A stretch of 64,000 nt of DNA from Chitinophaga polysaccharea (lineage in GTDB: Bacteria; Bacteroidota; Bacteroidia; Chitinophagales; Chitinophagaceae): assembly GCF_902150045.1 (NCBI RefSeq), contig NZ_CABFVU010000002.1, positions 1,290,001-1,354,000 of the forward strand. The letters are read 5' to 3'. A program made the position numbers and the translations under genes. Under the pieces are notes generated by a model. It was not told where the DNA came from, ran no database searches, and saw nothing but the letters and a program-made list of their open reading frames with translations. Of the stretch, positions 9,274 to 16,921 are shown piece by piece. Position 1 is the stretch's first letter; each line of letters begins with the position of its first letter.

Positions 9274-10527
9274 ATGCCTGGAGTTAAGTCTTATTTACAG
9301 GAAGATTGGGCCATAGTTGTGCTGGGTTTCCTGATCATCCTGCTTTCACTGGCAGGAGTACACGTTGCTTTACCGGATTACAAATGGAGCACCGCCGGCG
9401 ACCTTACCACGAAGGTGCTCACCGGCGCCAACTTTTTAAAGATCGGCGCACAGTTCATTTACGTGTTGCTGGTAGCCCTGCTGGGATCCTTTCTCACCGG
9501 CAGGCCGCTGAAAAATACCCTCGTGGTATTTCCCGCGGTGTTTGTATTAACCACGCTGGCGCTCATCGTGGCAGGAAATGCCGCTATGAATGAACTGGGG
9601 CTGGAAGCCGTTATTTTCAGTCTCATCATTGGTTTGCTGATCGGTAACCTTTTTAAACTGCCCACCTGGTTCCGGGAATCACTTACCTCGGAATTTTTTG
9701 TGAAGATAGGTCTGGTATTGCTGGGCACTACCGTTATATTTTCGGATGTGCTGAAAGCCGGTTCCCTGGGGCTGATACAGGCATTGGTAGTAGTGCTTTC
9801 CGTGTGGTATTTTTCGTATTGGTTATGTAAGCGGCTGAAGATAGATAACGAACTGACCATGATGTTATCCAGCGCTGTATCTATCTGCGGCGTGTCGGCA
9901 GCTATTGCTACCTCCGGCGCTATCAAGGGAGATTCAAAGAAGTTGTCGCTGGTAATTTCACTGGTACTGATCACCGCTATCCCTATGATGATCTTTATGC
10001 CGATGATCGCGCATCATTTCCAGTTCCCCGAAGCTGTAACCGGCGCCTGGCTGGGTGGTAGTATAGACACTACCGGTGCAGTAGTGGCATCGGGATCGCT
10101 GGTGGGTGAAACCGCGCTGAAGATCAGCACCATAGTGAAATTTTCACAGAACGTGTTATTGGGTATCGCCGCTTTTGCCATTTCTGTATACTGGACTTAT
10201 ACCAAACATCCGAATGCAACGGATAAAGAGCAGAAACCTACGCTGAAAGTGATCTGGGAAAGATTCCCCAAGTTCGTGATCGGCTTTATTATCGCGTCGC
10301 TGGTATTTTCCTTTTTATTATCGCCGGCAGCCATTGCACCTGTAAAAGGATCGCTGAAAAGTTTGCAGGGGGTGTGGTTTGCGCTGGCATTCACCAGCAT
10401 AGGACTGGAAACGAACTTTAAAGACCTGGTAGGCACTGAAAGCAGGAAGCCCGTATATGCGTTCCTGGTAGCACAAACATTCAATGTAATTGTTACGCTG
10501 ATACTGGCTTACCTGCTGTTTTCCTGA
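9274..10527 (+). CDS. YeiH/UPF0324 family putative sulfate exporter
   Basis: A 417-residue polytopic inner-membrane protein with about ten hydrophobic helices. The segment MLSSAVSICGVSAAIATSGA and the glycine/serine-rich stretch GAWLGGSIDTTGAVVASGSL match the conserved re-entrant regions of the YeiH (UPF0324, PF03601) family, annotated as putative sulfate exporters. The transported solute is not established by sequence. Length fits, though bacterial YeiH proteins are often about 350 residues; the extra length is an N-terminal helix pair and a soluble loop near residue 310. It follows the FAD oxidoreductase by 25 bp and is likely in the same transcript. Confidence 0.85.
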   Translation: MPGVKSYLQEDWAIVVLGFLIILLSLAGVHVALPDYKWSTAGDLTTKVLTGANFLKIGAQFIYVLLVALLGSFLTGRPLKNTLVVFPAVFVLTTLALIVAGNAAMNELGLEAVIFSLIIGLLIGNLFKLPTWFRESLTSEFFVKIGLVLLGTTVIFSDVLKAGSLGLIQALVVVLSVWYFSYWLCKRLKIDNELTMMLSSAVSICGVSAAIATSGAIKGDSKKLSLVISLVLITAIPMMIFMPMIAHHFQFPEAVTGAWLGGSIDTTGAVVASGSLVGETALKISTIVKFSQNVLLGIAAFAISVYWTYTKHPNATDKEQKPTLKVIWERFPKFVIGFIIASLVFSFLLSPAAIAPVKGSLKSLQGVWFALAFTSIGLETNFKDLVGTESRKPVYAFLVAQTFNVIVTLILAYLLFS

Positions 10528-10563
10528 CCCGGCTGATTACTTTTTTTAGTATTTTGCCGGTAT

Positions 10564-12228
10564 ATGAAATACCTGAATCCCTTTGCTTTCCTGGAGAAGA
10601 TGAATGGCAGGCCTGTAGCAGCGGAGGATGCCGCTGCAGTATCCCTTCTCCGGAAAAAAATGATGGCAGAGCTGGAATTATCAGAAGAAAAGGTATTACG
10701 TGCAGGAACACAATGGCTCAGTAAAAACGACCTGCTGCATTTCTTTGATGAACTGCAAGCGCCCGCCAGGTTACATTTTTATCAACAGATCAATAACGAT
10801 ACGGTCCTGTCAGGTTTCCTGGAAACGGGTAAACTGTCAGGACTTTTTAATGATAACCCTCTTTACAACACCCCGCCATTCCTCGCTTTTATAGCGCCGT
10901 TTTATGAACCGTTATTTACCGCTGCAGTAGTGAACAGCCTTAAACAACAACTGGCGCCGCTGTTACAGCAGTTGTATGCCAACCCGCTGCTGATGGATGG
11001 CGAACATCAAAACCGGAGCTATGATAAAATATTCCGCACCCTGCAGCAATCCTATAAAATACTGGAAGATGCGGAAGCCCGCAGGAGGGCCAACCCAAAC
11101 TCCCGGTGGAGGGAAGCCTTGCCCTATGCAGGTTTACAGCAGGTACGGGTATTGAACGCCCTGCCGGATATTTTCCAGGAATTCAGGAACGATTATGGCA
11201 TCCTGATGATCAACTTTGCACTGGCGCTGGATGGTACCCGTGAAAATAAAAAAGCACTGGAAATACTTCGCGCAGTAAAAGTATTGAAATGCGGGGCTTA
11301 TGTACGGGAACAAACAGAAAGGTATTTTCAGCGCCTGGAAGAAAAAGCCATCAGCCGTAAATCCCTGCTGGCCAGGTTTTTCGGCGCCGGGTACCGGCAA
11401 AAGAAAGATCGCAGGAAACTGGTCAGGGATGCGCTTCTCAAAGGAGGAATTGCCATCGCCATTATTGCGGCTATCATTATCGGTGCTCATTTTGAACAAG
11501 CCTATACGCCCCGTATTAACGTGAGGGAAAGTGAGAACAGCATCTTTATGGGAGCCCGTACCTCGCTTGCCATGCAGTACCTGTTGTCGCAGTTACTGAT
11601 GGATACAGAGAAACGGGCGGAGAAGCTGTTAAACGGCCCTAAGCTGCCGGCGCCTGCCACGGGCACAGACCTTTACGGCGCCGATTTTATGAAGGCGGTA
11701 CGCATGCAGGGCGATTATGGGGCCGGCTTTGTACGCCCGCCTTTCGGCAGGGAAAGGAACTGGACGCCGGAAGACAGCTCCTGGACCGATCCCACGCACC
11801 GGCAAAGCCTGCGTGTTTTTAACCGGCAGGATGGCGCACTGATCACCATGGTGCAAACGCCTGATTCATTTTACTCCTGTTACATCGCTCCGTTCGACAG
11901 CGCCTTTATGCCCCTCCCTTTGTCCATCAGCCGGGTGTATTTTTACGCCGGTACAGGATGGGACCCTGAATGGAAAGCGGAATATGCCATGGATTATGTA
12001 CCATCTTATCGTGCTAAAGGATTTTTCCTGATGCCGGTTTATGATGCCCTCCATTTCCTGAAAACATCCTGCCTGCAACTGAACCTCGACAGCAGCTACT
12101 GGCAGCGCTCCAACCGCTATATACCCGTGGAAGTGTTCCTGTCGCAAAAAGATATGCTGCAGCAACAACTGCAGCTCCGGCAACTCACAAATAATTTCAA
12201 CGGGGTAGACCTGATTCCCATGGAGTAG
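10564..12228 (+). CDS. Uncharacterised single-pass membrane protein, tandem paralogue A
   Basis: I do not recognise a named family. The protein has 554 residues: a helical N-terminal part of about 285 residues without a signal peptide (MKYLNPFAFLEKMNG; then SLLRKKMMAELELSEEK), one membrane helix at about 294-312 (GGIAIAIIAAIIIGAHF), and an extracytoplasmic part of about 240 residues. It shares start, length and motifs with the next gene, including SLLRKKMxAELELS, NPLLMDGEH/NPWLLDGEH and the C-terminal FYSCYIAPFDSAF. The cytosolic side is basic next to the helix (RKLVRDALLK), consistent with N-in topology. It converges on an Hsp70/GrpE-like operon, so a role linked to that chaperone is possible but unproven. 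Confidence 0.85.
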   Translation: MKYLNPFAFLEKMNGRPVAAEDAAAVSLLRKKMMAELELSEEKVLRAGTQWLSKNDLLHFFDELQAPARLHFYQQINNDTVLSGFLETGKLSGLFNDNPLYNTPPFLAFIAPFYEPLFTAAVVNSLKQQLAPLLQQLYANPLLMDGEHQNRSYDKIFRTLQQSYKILEDAEARRRANPNSRWREALPYAGLQQVRVLNALPDIFQEFRNDYGILMINFALALDGTRENKKALEILRAVKVLKCGAYVREQTERYFQRLEEKAISRKSLLARFFGAGYRQKKDRRKLVRDALLKGGIAIAIIAAIIIGAHFEQAYTPRINVRESENSIFMGARTSLAMQYLLSQLLMDTEKRAEKLLNGPKLPAPATGTDLYGADFMKAVRMQGDYGAGFVRPPFGRERNWTPEDSSWTDPTHRQSLRVFNRQDGALITMVQTPDSFYSCYIAPFDSAFMPLPLSISRVYFYAGTGWDPEWKAEYAMDYVPSYRAKGFFLMPVYDALHFLKTSCLQLNLDSSYWQRSNRYIPVEVFLSQKDMLQQQLQLRQLTNNFNGVDLIPME

Positions 12229-12233
12229 CCGCC

Positions 12234-12283
12234 GCGGATTTTGTCTGACTCATGATTATGATGATTTTATTTTTTTGATTTTA
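12234..12283 (+). repeat. Solo arm of the gene-end palindrome family
   Basis: Five bases after the stop of paralogue A the sequence GCGGATTTTGTCTGACTCA begins, followed by ATGATTATGATGATTTTATT. The first 19 bases are the same as an arm of the long palindrome at 61518-61711. No second arm follows, so this copy looks like a degraded or half element. Confidence 0.6.
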
Positions 12284-12333
12284 TAGTATTAAAAGGGAGA
12301 TACAGGTGTTTATTTTATTTATTTTGCTTTCTT

Positions 12334-13962
12334 ATGAAATATGTGAATCCCATTATTTTCCTTGAGGCAGTACAGGGTGGGCCCGTAGATACGGGAAACA
12401 CTGCTGCGTTATCCCTTCTCCGGAAAAAAATGCTGGCAGAACTGGAACTGTCGGACGACAAACAATTCAAAACAGGTGAATGGGCATTCGATAAACACCA
12501 GCTGCTACAGTTTTTTGATCGGCTGGCCGCCGGCAAGGAACTGTTCTTTCACGCGCAGGTGGCGGCAGACCCGGTGCTGCTGCACTTCCTGGACAAGGGA
12601 GAAATCACCGGCAGGTTTTCGGATAACCCCTTGTATGAAGACCAGGCCTTCATGAATTTTATTTCTCCTTACTATGAGCCGTTATTTACCAACGCGGTGA
12701 TAGATAGCCTGAAACACAGGAAGCTGCAAGCCACTACCGATCTTTTTGCCAATCCCTGGCTGCTGGATGGGGAGCATACCACCATCAGCTACAGGCGGAT
12801 ATTCCGTTATATGCATATAGTGGAGGAACAGGTGAAAATTGTTATTGGAAAACTGAGAAATGGAGCTGTGATTTCCTGGAAGGAACTACAGGACTTTGCC
12901 AATATCACCATGGTGCAGCAATTGAATGCATTGCCTCGCGGATTCCATGAGTGGAGAAGCGACTATGGCATTTCCCTGATCAACCTGGGACTGGCCGTAT
13001 ACCGGAAAGATTTCAGAAACGGGATGGCTACGCTGGAATTGGTGAGTAAGCTGGATGCCACCACATATGTGCAGGAGGAGAAAGAACGATGGAAAGCGAA
13101 GATGAACGAGTATAAGAAGAAAATGAAACTGGCGCAGAGGATAGGGTATTGGCTAGGCCCGCTGAAACCAAAGATGCTTAGTGAAGAGGGAACCGGTTCA
13201 CTGGTGCTCATAGTATCGGCTGTTCTCTTGTCCCGCCTTTTCTTTTCATTAATAGAAACGAAATCACCACGCCCGGAAATAGTTACCAGCTTCGATTATT
13301 TTACGAATATCCGCACTTATGAGCCGGTAAAATATCTTTTATATCACCTGCAAACTGATTCAATATATCCTTTGAATAAGAAGGACACCAGCAAACCGCT
13401 GGTAACCGGAGATGATGTGTACGGCCCTGATCTTATGGCGGCATTAGAAAAACCTTTGCGTAAAACCAACGATACGGCCATACTGAAGATGGCGAAGGAA
13501 GGTCTGAATGCCAGCCACGCATCACCTAAAGGAAATCCGGCCCACCGGCAAAGCCTGCATCTCTACAATCGTTTAATAGTGCCTGCTATAGCTATGATCC
13601 AGACACCGGATACTTTTTATTCCTGTTACATTTCGCCGGGCGATAGCGCTTTTGTGCCGTTGCAGCTTGCGGTGAACCGGTTGTATGTGTATGTTGGCGA
13701 ACATTGGGATGGTACAAAAGAAGCGCAATATGCAATGGATGATGTGCGTGGATACAGGGTGAAAGGTTTTTTCCTTATGTCTTATAAAAACTCCAAACAA
13801 TTCCTGAAAGAGAACAGCCTCATATTCAAGCTGGACCCCATGTACTGGGCAACCTCCGACCGGAATATTCCTGTCGAGATCGGGTTATCTGATGATACTT
13901 ACCTGCACTTCAACCTGCTGGAAAATAATGCAGCAGGAGTGGAGCTGGAAATAGGCGATTAG
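12334..13962 (+). CDS. Uncharacterised single-pass membrane protein, tandem paralogue B
   Basis: A 542-residue paralogue of the preceding gene, also of unknown function. Order of parts: N-terminal helical cytosolic region (MKYVNPIIFLEAVQGG; SLLRKKMLAELELSDDK), basic juxtamembrane stretch, one membrane helix at about 289-305 (LVLIVSAVLLSRLFFSL), then an extracytoplasmic region with FYSCYISPGDSAF and YRVKGFFLM. The shared C-terminal motifs suggest selection on the outer domain. Its stop codon overlaps the end of the convergent Hsp70 gene by 4 bp, an unusually tight junction. The two copies lie 105 bp apart and could be transcribed separately. Confidence 0.85.
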   Translation: MKYVNPIIFLEAVQGGPVDTGNTAALSLLRKKMLAELELSDDKQFKTGEWAFDKHQLLQFFDRLAAGKELFFHAQVAADPVLLHFLDKGEITGRFSDNPLYEDQAFMNFISPYYEPLFTNAVIDSLKHRKLQATTDLFANPWLLDGEHTTISYRRIFRYMHIVEEQVKIVIGKLRNGAVISWKELQDFANITMVQQLNALPRGFHEWRSDYGISLINLGLAVYRKDFRNGMATLELVSKLDATTYVQEEKERWKAKMNEYKKKMKLAQRIGYWLGPLKPKMLSEEGTGSLVLIVSAVLLSRLFFSLIETKSPRPEIVTSFDYFTNIRTYEPVKYLLYHLQTDSIYPLNKKDTSKPLVTGDDVYGPDLMAALEKPLRKTNDTAILKMAKEGLNASHASPKGNPAHRQSLHLYNRLIVPAIAMIQTPDTFYSCYISPGDSAFVPLQLAVNRLYVYVGEHWDGTKEAQYAMDDVRGYRVKGFFLMSYKNSKQFLKENSLIFKLDPMYWATSDRNIPVEIGLSDDTYLHFNLLENNAAGVELEIGD

Positions 13963-16457
13963 CCGATACCTGTTCCTTTTAGCTGGTCTCTTTCCTTTTT
14001 CGTATCCGGCATCAGGTTGTACAGTTGGTTGACCGCCACTTTCAGTTCATCATAATTTTTCCGTTCCAGTGCGCGCTCGCCGATTTCCTTAAAGCGCGCA
14101 GCTGTTTGAGGATCTGTATATTCTTCTGTATTTACATTAGCGTAATAGTAATAGGCGTTGATCCAGGTTTCGGGTTTGTTGCGTCTTATTTCCCAGCTCA
14201 GGTCATTCAGCTCATCAATTTTTGCTTTAATGGCGTAGTAACTTTGTGAAGATAAATAGGCGCTTTCATCTGCGATGATCTTTTCAAAACGGGGCATGCG
14301 GCTGCTGTCTTCTTCTTCCCGGATATTATACAGGCAATATTCTTTCCGCTGAAAATACAGCTCGGTAATTTCCACGATCAGCTGGTCTTTCCCGGTACTG
14401 TCAAGCTGTTGTGCCAGTTTACGTTTCTTTTCTTCCAGCTGGTATTTTTCATCGGTGATATCATCATCGCTGAGCAGTTCCAGGCGGCTGCTGATATGAT
14501 CAAGATCCGTCATGATCTCCTGCACAGTGGCAGCCAGTTCGTATTGCTGGTTTTTGCGGAATGATTTTATTTTTTCAGATGCGTTCAAACGGAGCTGCCG
14601 GATATCATCCAGCAGTTTGCCGGTATTGATTTTCCTTACCATGGGGTTAAACACTTCGGAAAATTCCTGTTCATTCATGAGCAGCACCGCTTTCACGGAA
14701 AGGTCCCTGCTTTCGCTGATCTGCAGGGTGATTTCCACATCGGAGCCTTTTACAAGATCGGTAATGAGGTCGGTGCTTTTTATTTCTATCATGCCCAGCG
14801 GAACGCAGCTGCCGGGAATTGCATACCTGCTGCCTTCCAGTACGTTGATCAGGAGGCTGTCGCGGCCACTGCGCAGGATGGTTTTCATCACTTCCTTGAT
14901 GATGGTTTTCCGTAATGGCAGGATGGCATTCTTTTCAAAGATGAGCTCCAGTTTGGTGGCATTGTTTTCCAGGTCGTCTATTTCTATGCAGATATCGTTG
15001 GGCAGTGGCTGGCCATGAATATTAAATTTACCCTGTGAAATGGCGATCACCGGGGCTTGTACATCCAGCTCGTTGTGGGCGGCATCGAATACGAGTATGT
15101 TGAAAGTGTTACTGGCATTTTCCGCCAGCAGCAGCATTTCGGAAATGCGTTCCTGCAGGGGCTTGATGCCGCTGTCGTAGCCGCCGTCGGCGCGTACAAT
15201 GCGGTAGCTGAGCCCTGTAACGGGGCCGGTTACAATAGCGGTGAAATATTCTTCCCTGTCGGCGGTATTTTTCTGGTAGGCTGTTTTAAACCGGATGTTT
15301 GGCACGCCGGGGACCAATGGTTTATTCCCTGTTTGCTGCGGCTCACTAATGGTTTTGGTGCCTGCATACCAGGCGGCGCCTATGGCTACAGCAGTGGTAG
15401 GATCTACGCTGCAGTTCACCGCTATGTCCAGCTGTGAGGCCACCAGGTTTTTCACCAGCGGTATATAGGTGCTTCCGCCAATCATCACTATTTCTTTGAT
15501 ATCGGCGGCAGTAAGGTGATTGCGGTCGATGATCTTTTTTACAAGATCAACGGAGTATTGTATGCGGTTGTAGATCACCGTGTCAAATTGTTCACGGGTA
15601 ATGGTGAGATAGATATCCTGCGTATCGCCGCTGGCATCCGTCAGCTCAAATTCTATTTCAGCAGAAGGACCGTTAGTGAGTTGCACTTTGGCCTCTTCTG
15701 CTTTTTTCAGCAGGATATGATACAGGGTATTGTATTTTCCACGTGCGCTGCGCATTTCCGTGAGCAGGTCGGGGATAGCGTGCTGCTGCAGCAAAGCGGG
15801 TATCACCAGCTGTTCAATGATAGCAATATCAAAGTCGACCCCGCCAAGATAATTATCTCCTTCATGATCGGTAACACGCATTTCGCCATCTACAATTTTT
15901 ACCAGCGCCACATCGAAGGTACCTCCGCCAAGATCGTATACCAGCCACTGCCCCTGCAGGGAAGTGGCATTGGCCTGTTTGTTGGCAAAAGCCAGGCTGG
16001 CGGCAATGGGTTCCTGCAGCAGTAATACTTCGCGGAATCCTGCATCGTTGCCGGCTTTTTTGGTGGCATTGGACTGTATAGTATCAAAAGAGGCAGGGAT
16101 GGTAATAACCACTGCTTCCGGTTTTTCGCCGGTATAAATAAAGTTCTTCAGCTCGCGGAGCACCAGGGCCGACAGCTCTACCGGTGTTTTAAAATCGCTG
16201 GTATTGGGCACAAAGAAAGATTCCGAGGTGCCCATTTTTCTTTTGAAGGAAGAGAACACATTTTCAGGGTCTTTCTCTATCAGCTCACGGGCTTTGTCGC
16301 CCACAATGATCCGGTCTTTCCGGAAAGCTACTACCGAAGGCAGCGTTTCTTTCTGGCCGAACGGGTTTTTGAAAATTTCCACGGCGCCGTTCTGGAACCG
16401 TGCGATCAGGGAATTGGTAGTGCCGAGGTCAATACCGAAATTAATCTGGTTGCTCAT
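13959..16457 (-). CDS. Hsp70 family protein, enlarged DnaK-like chaperone
   Basis: An 832-residue Hsp70, about 190 longer than typical DnaK. The nucleotide-binding domain spans about residues 1-380, with the phosphate-1 motif GIDLGTTNS at 8-16, phosphate-2 YDLGGGTFD at 174-182 and the adenosine motif VMIGGSTYIPLV near 330. After residue 390 the sequence departs from DnaK: a divergent substrate-binding region, then a long charged, probably helical tail. It lacks the EEVD-like or glycine-rich tail of standard DnaK. The gene follows the GrpE-like gene by 4 bp on the same strand and is clearly co-transcribed. No J-domain protein is nearby. It probably acts as a specialised Hsp70 rather than the housekeeping DnaK. 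Confidence 0.92.
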   Translation of the reverse strand: MSNQINFGIDLGTTNSLIARFQNGAVEIFKNPFGQKETLPSVVAFRKDRIIVGDKARELIEKDPENVFSSFKRKMGTSESFFVPNTSDFKTPVELSALVLRELKNFIYTGEKPEAVVITIPASFDTIQSNATKKAGNDAGFREVLLLQEPIAASLAFANKQANATSLQGQWLVYDLGGGTFDVALVKIVDGEMRVTDHEGDNYLGGVDFDIAIIEQLVIPALLQQHAIPDLLTEMRSARGKYNTLYHILLKKAEEAKVQLTNGPSAEIEFELTDASGDTQDIYLTITREQFDTVIYNRIQYSVDLVKKIIDRNHLTAADIKEIVMIGGSTYIPLVKNLVASQLDIAVNCSVDPTTAVAIGAAWYAGTKTISEPQQTGNKPLVPGVPNIRFKTAYQKNTADREEYFTAIVTGPVTGLSYRIVRADGGYDSGIKPLQERISEMLLLAENASNTFNILVFDAAHNELDVQAPVIAISQGKFNIHGQPLPNDICIEIDDLENNATKLELIFEKNAILPLRKTIIKEVMKTILRSGRDSLLINVLEGSRYAIPGSCVPLGMIEIKSTDLITDLVKGSDVEITLQISESRDLSVKAVLLMNEQEFSEVFNPMVRKINTGKLLDDIRQLRLNASEKIKSFRKNQQYELAATVQEIMTDLDHISSRLELLSDDDITDEKYQLEEKKRKLAQQLDSTGKDQLIVEITELYFQRKEYCLYNIREEEDSSRMPRFEKIIADESAYLSSQSYYAIKAKIDELNDLSWEIRRNKPETWINAYYYYANVNTEEYTDPQTAARFKEIGERALERKNYDELKVAVNQLYNLMPDTKKERDQLKGTGIG

Positions 16458-16461
16458 AGGT

Positions 16462-16785
16462 TTATTTTGCGGCAGCGATGACTACACCTTTTTGTAAAAT
16501 GGATTTTTGTCCTCCCGCTGTATAGTACACCACTGGTTTGATCACGTTTACGATTTCCATATCGGCCGACATTTCACCGGTGATACTCGCCTCATAATCC
16601 ACCCGCGTTTCCCGGTAAGGCTCTCCCAGCGGGTTCACGATGGTATAGCCGGCTTCCTCAAAATGTTGTTTGATACGGTCTATATTACGTTGGAGGGACA
16701 ACAACTCCGGTTTGGCAGTTGTTTTTTTATCCAGTTCAAAAACCTGGTTGATGATCCGGATGTGAAGGGTCGATAACGGGTCCAT
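16462..16785 (-). CDS. GrpE-like mini-protein (putative nucleotide exchange factor for adjacent Hsp70)
   Basis: A 107-residue protein that reads like the end of GrpE. A short helix (about residues 20-45, LSLQRNIDRIKQHFEEAGY) leads into a beta-wing-like segment, VNPLGEPYRETRVDYEASI, and ends with IVNVIKPVVYYTAGGQKSIL plus QKGVVIAAAK. GrpE wings have the pattern DP.GEPFDP..HEA, a V-rich strand, then KGY...R...VVVA, which this matches in order. The long N-terminal coiled coil of standard GrpE is missing. It starts the operon and sits 4 bp before the Hsp70 gene. The assignment is by pattern and context, not alignment. Confidence 0.7.
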   Translation of the reverse strand: MDPLSTLHIRIINQVFELDKKTTAKPELLSLQRNIDRIKQHFEEAGYTIVNPLGEPYRETRVDYEASITGEMSADMEIVNVIKPVVYYTAGGQKSILQKGVVIAAAK

Positions 16786-16805
16786 TATTCAATTGCTGGT
16801 CTAAG

Positions 16806-16813
16806 CAAATATA
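16806..16813 (-). promoter_or_regulatory. -7 promoter element of the GrpE-like/Hsp70 operon
   Basis: The minus strand reads TATATTTG, an exact TAnnTTTG match, 20 nt upstream of the GrpE-like ATG at 16785. No convincing -33 element or CIRCE-type heat-shock operator was seen. Confidence 0.55.
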
Positions 16814-16921
16814 ATGATATTTTCATCTGTTCAGGGTACCGGGCATCATCCGCATATGGCACCGGCTTTGATAAGATGGAAGTCCTTCTGTATCACTATA
16901 TTCAAAAAACGTGTTCATCTT

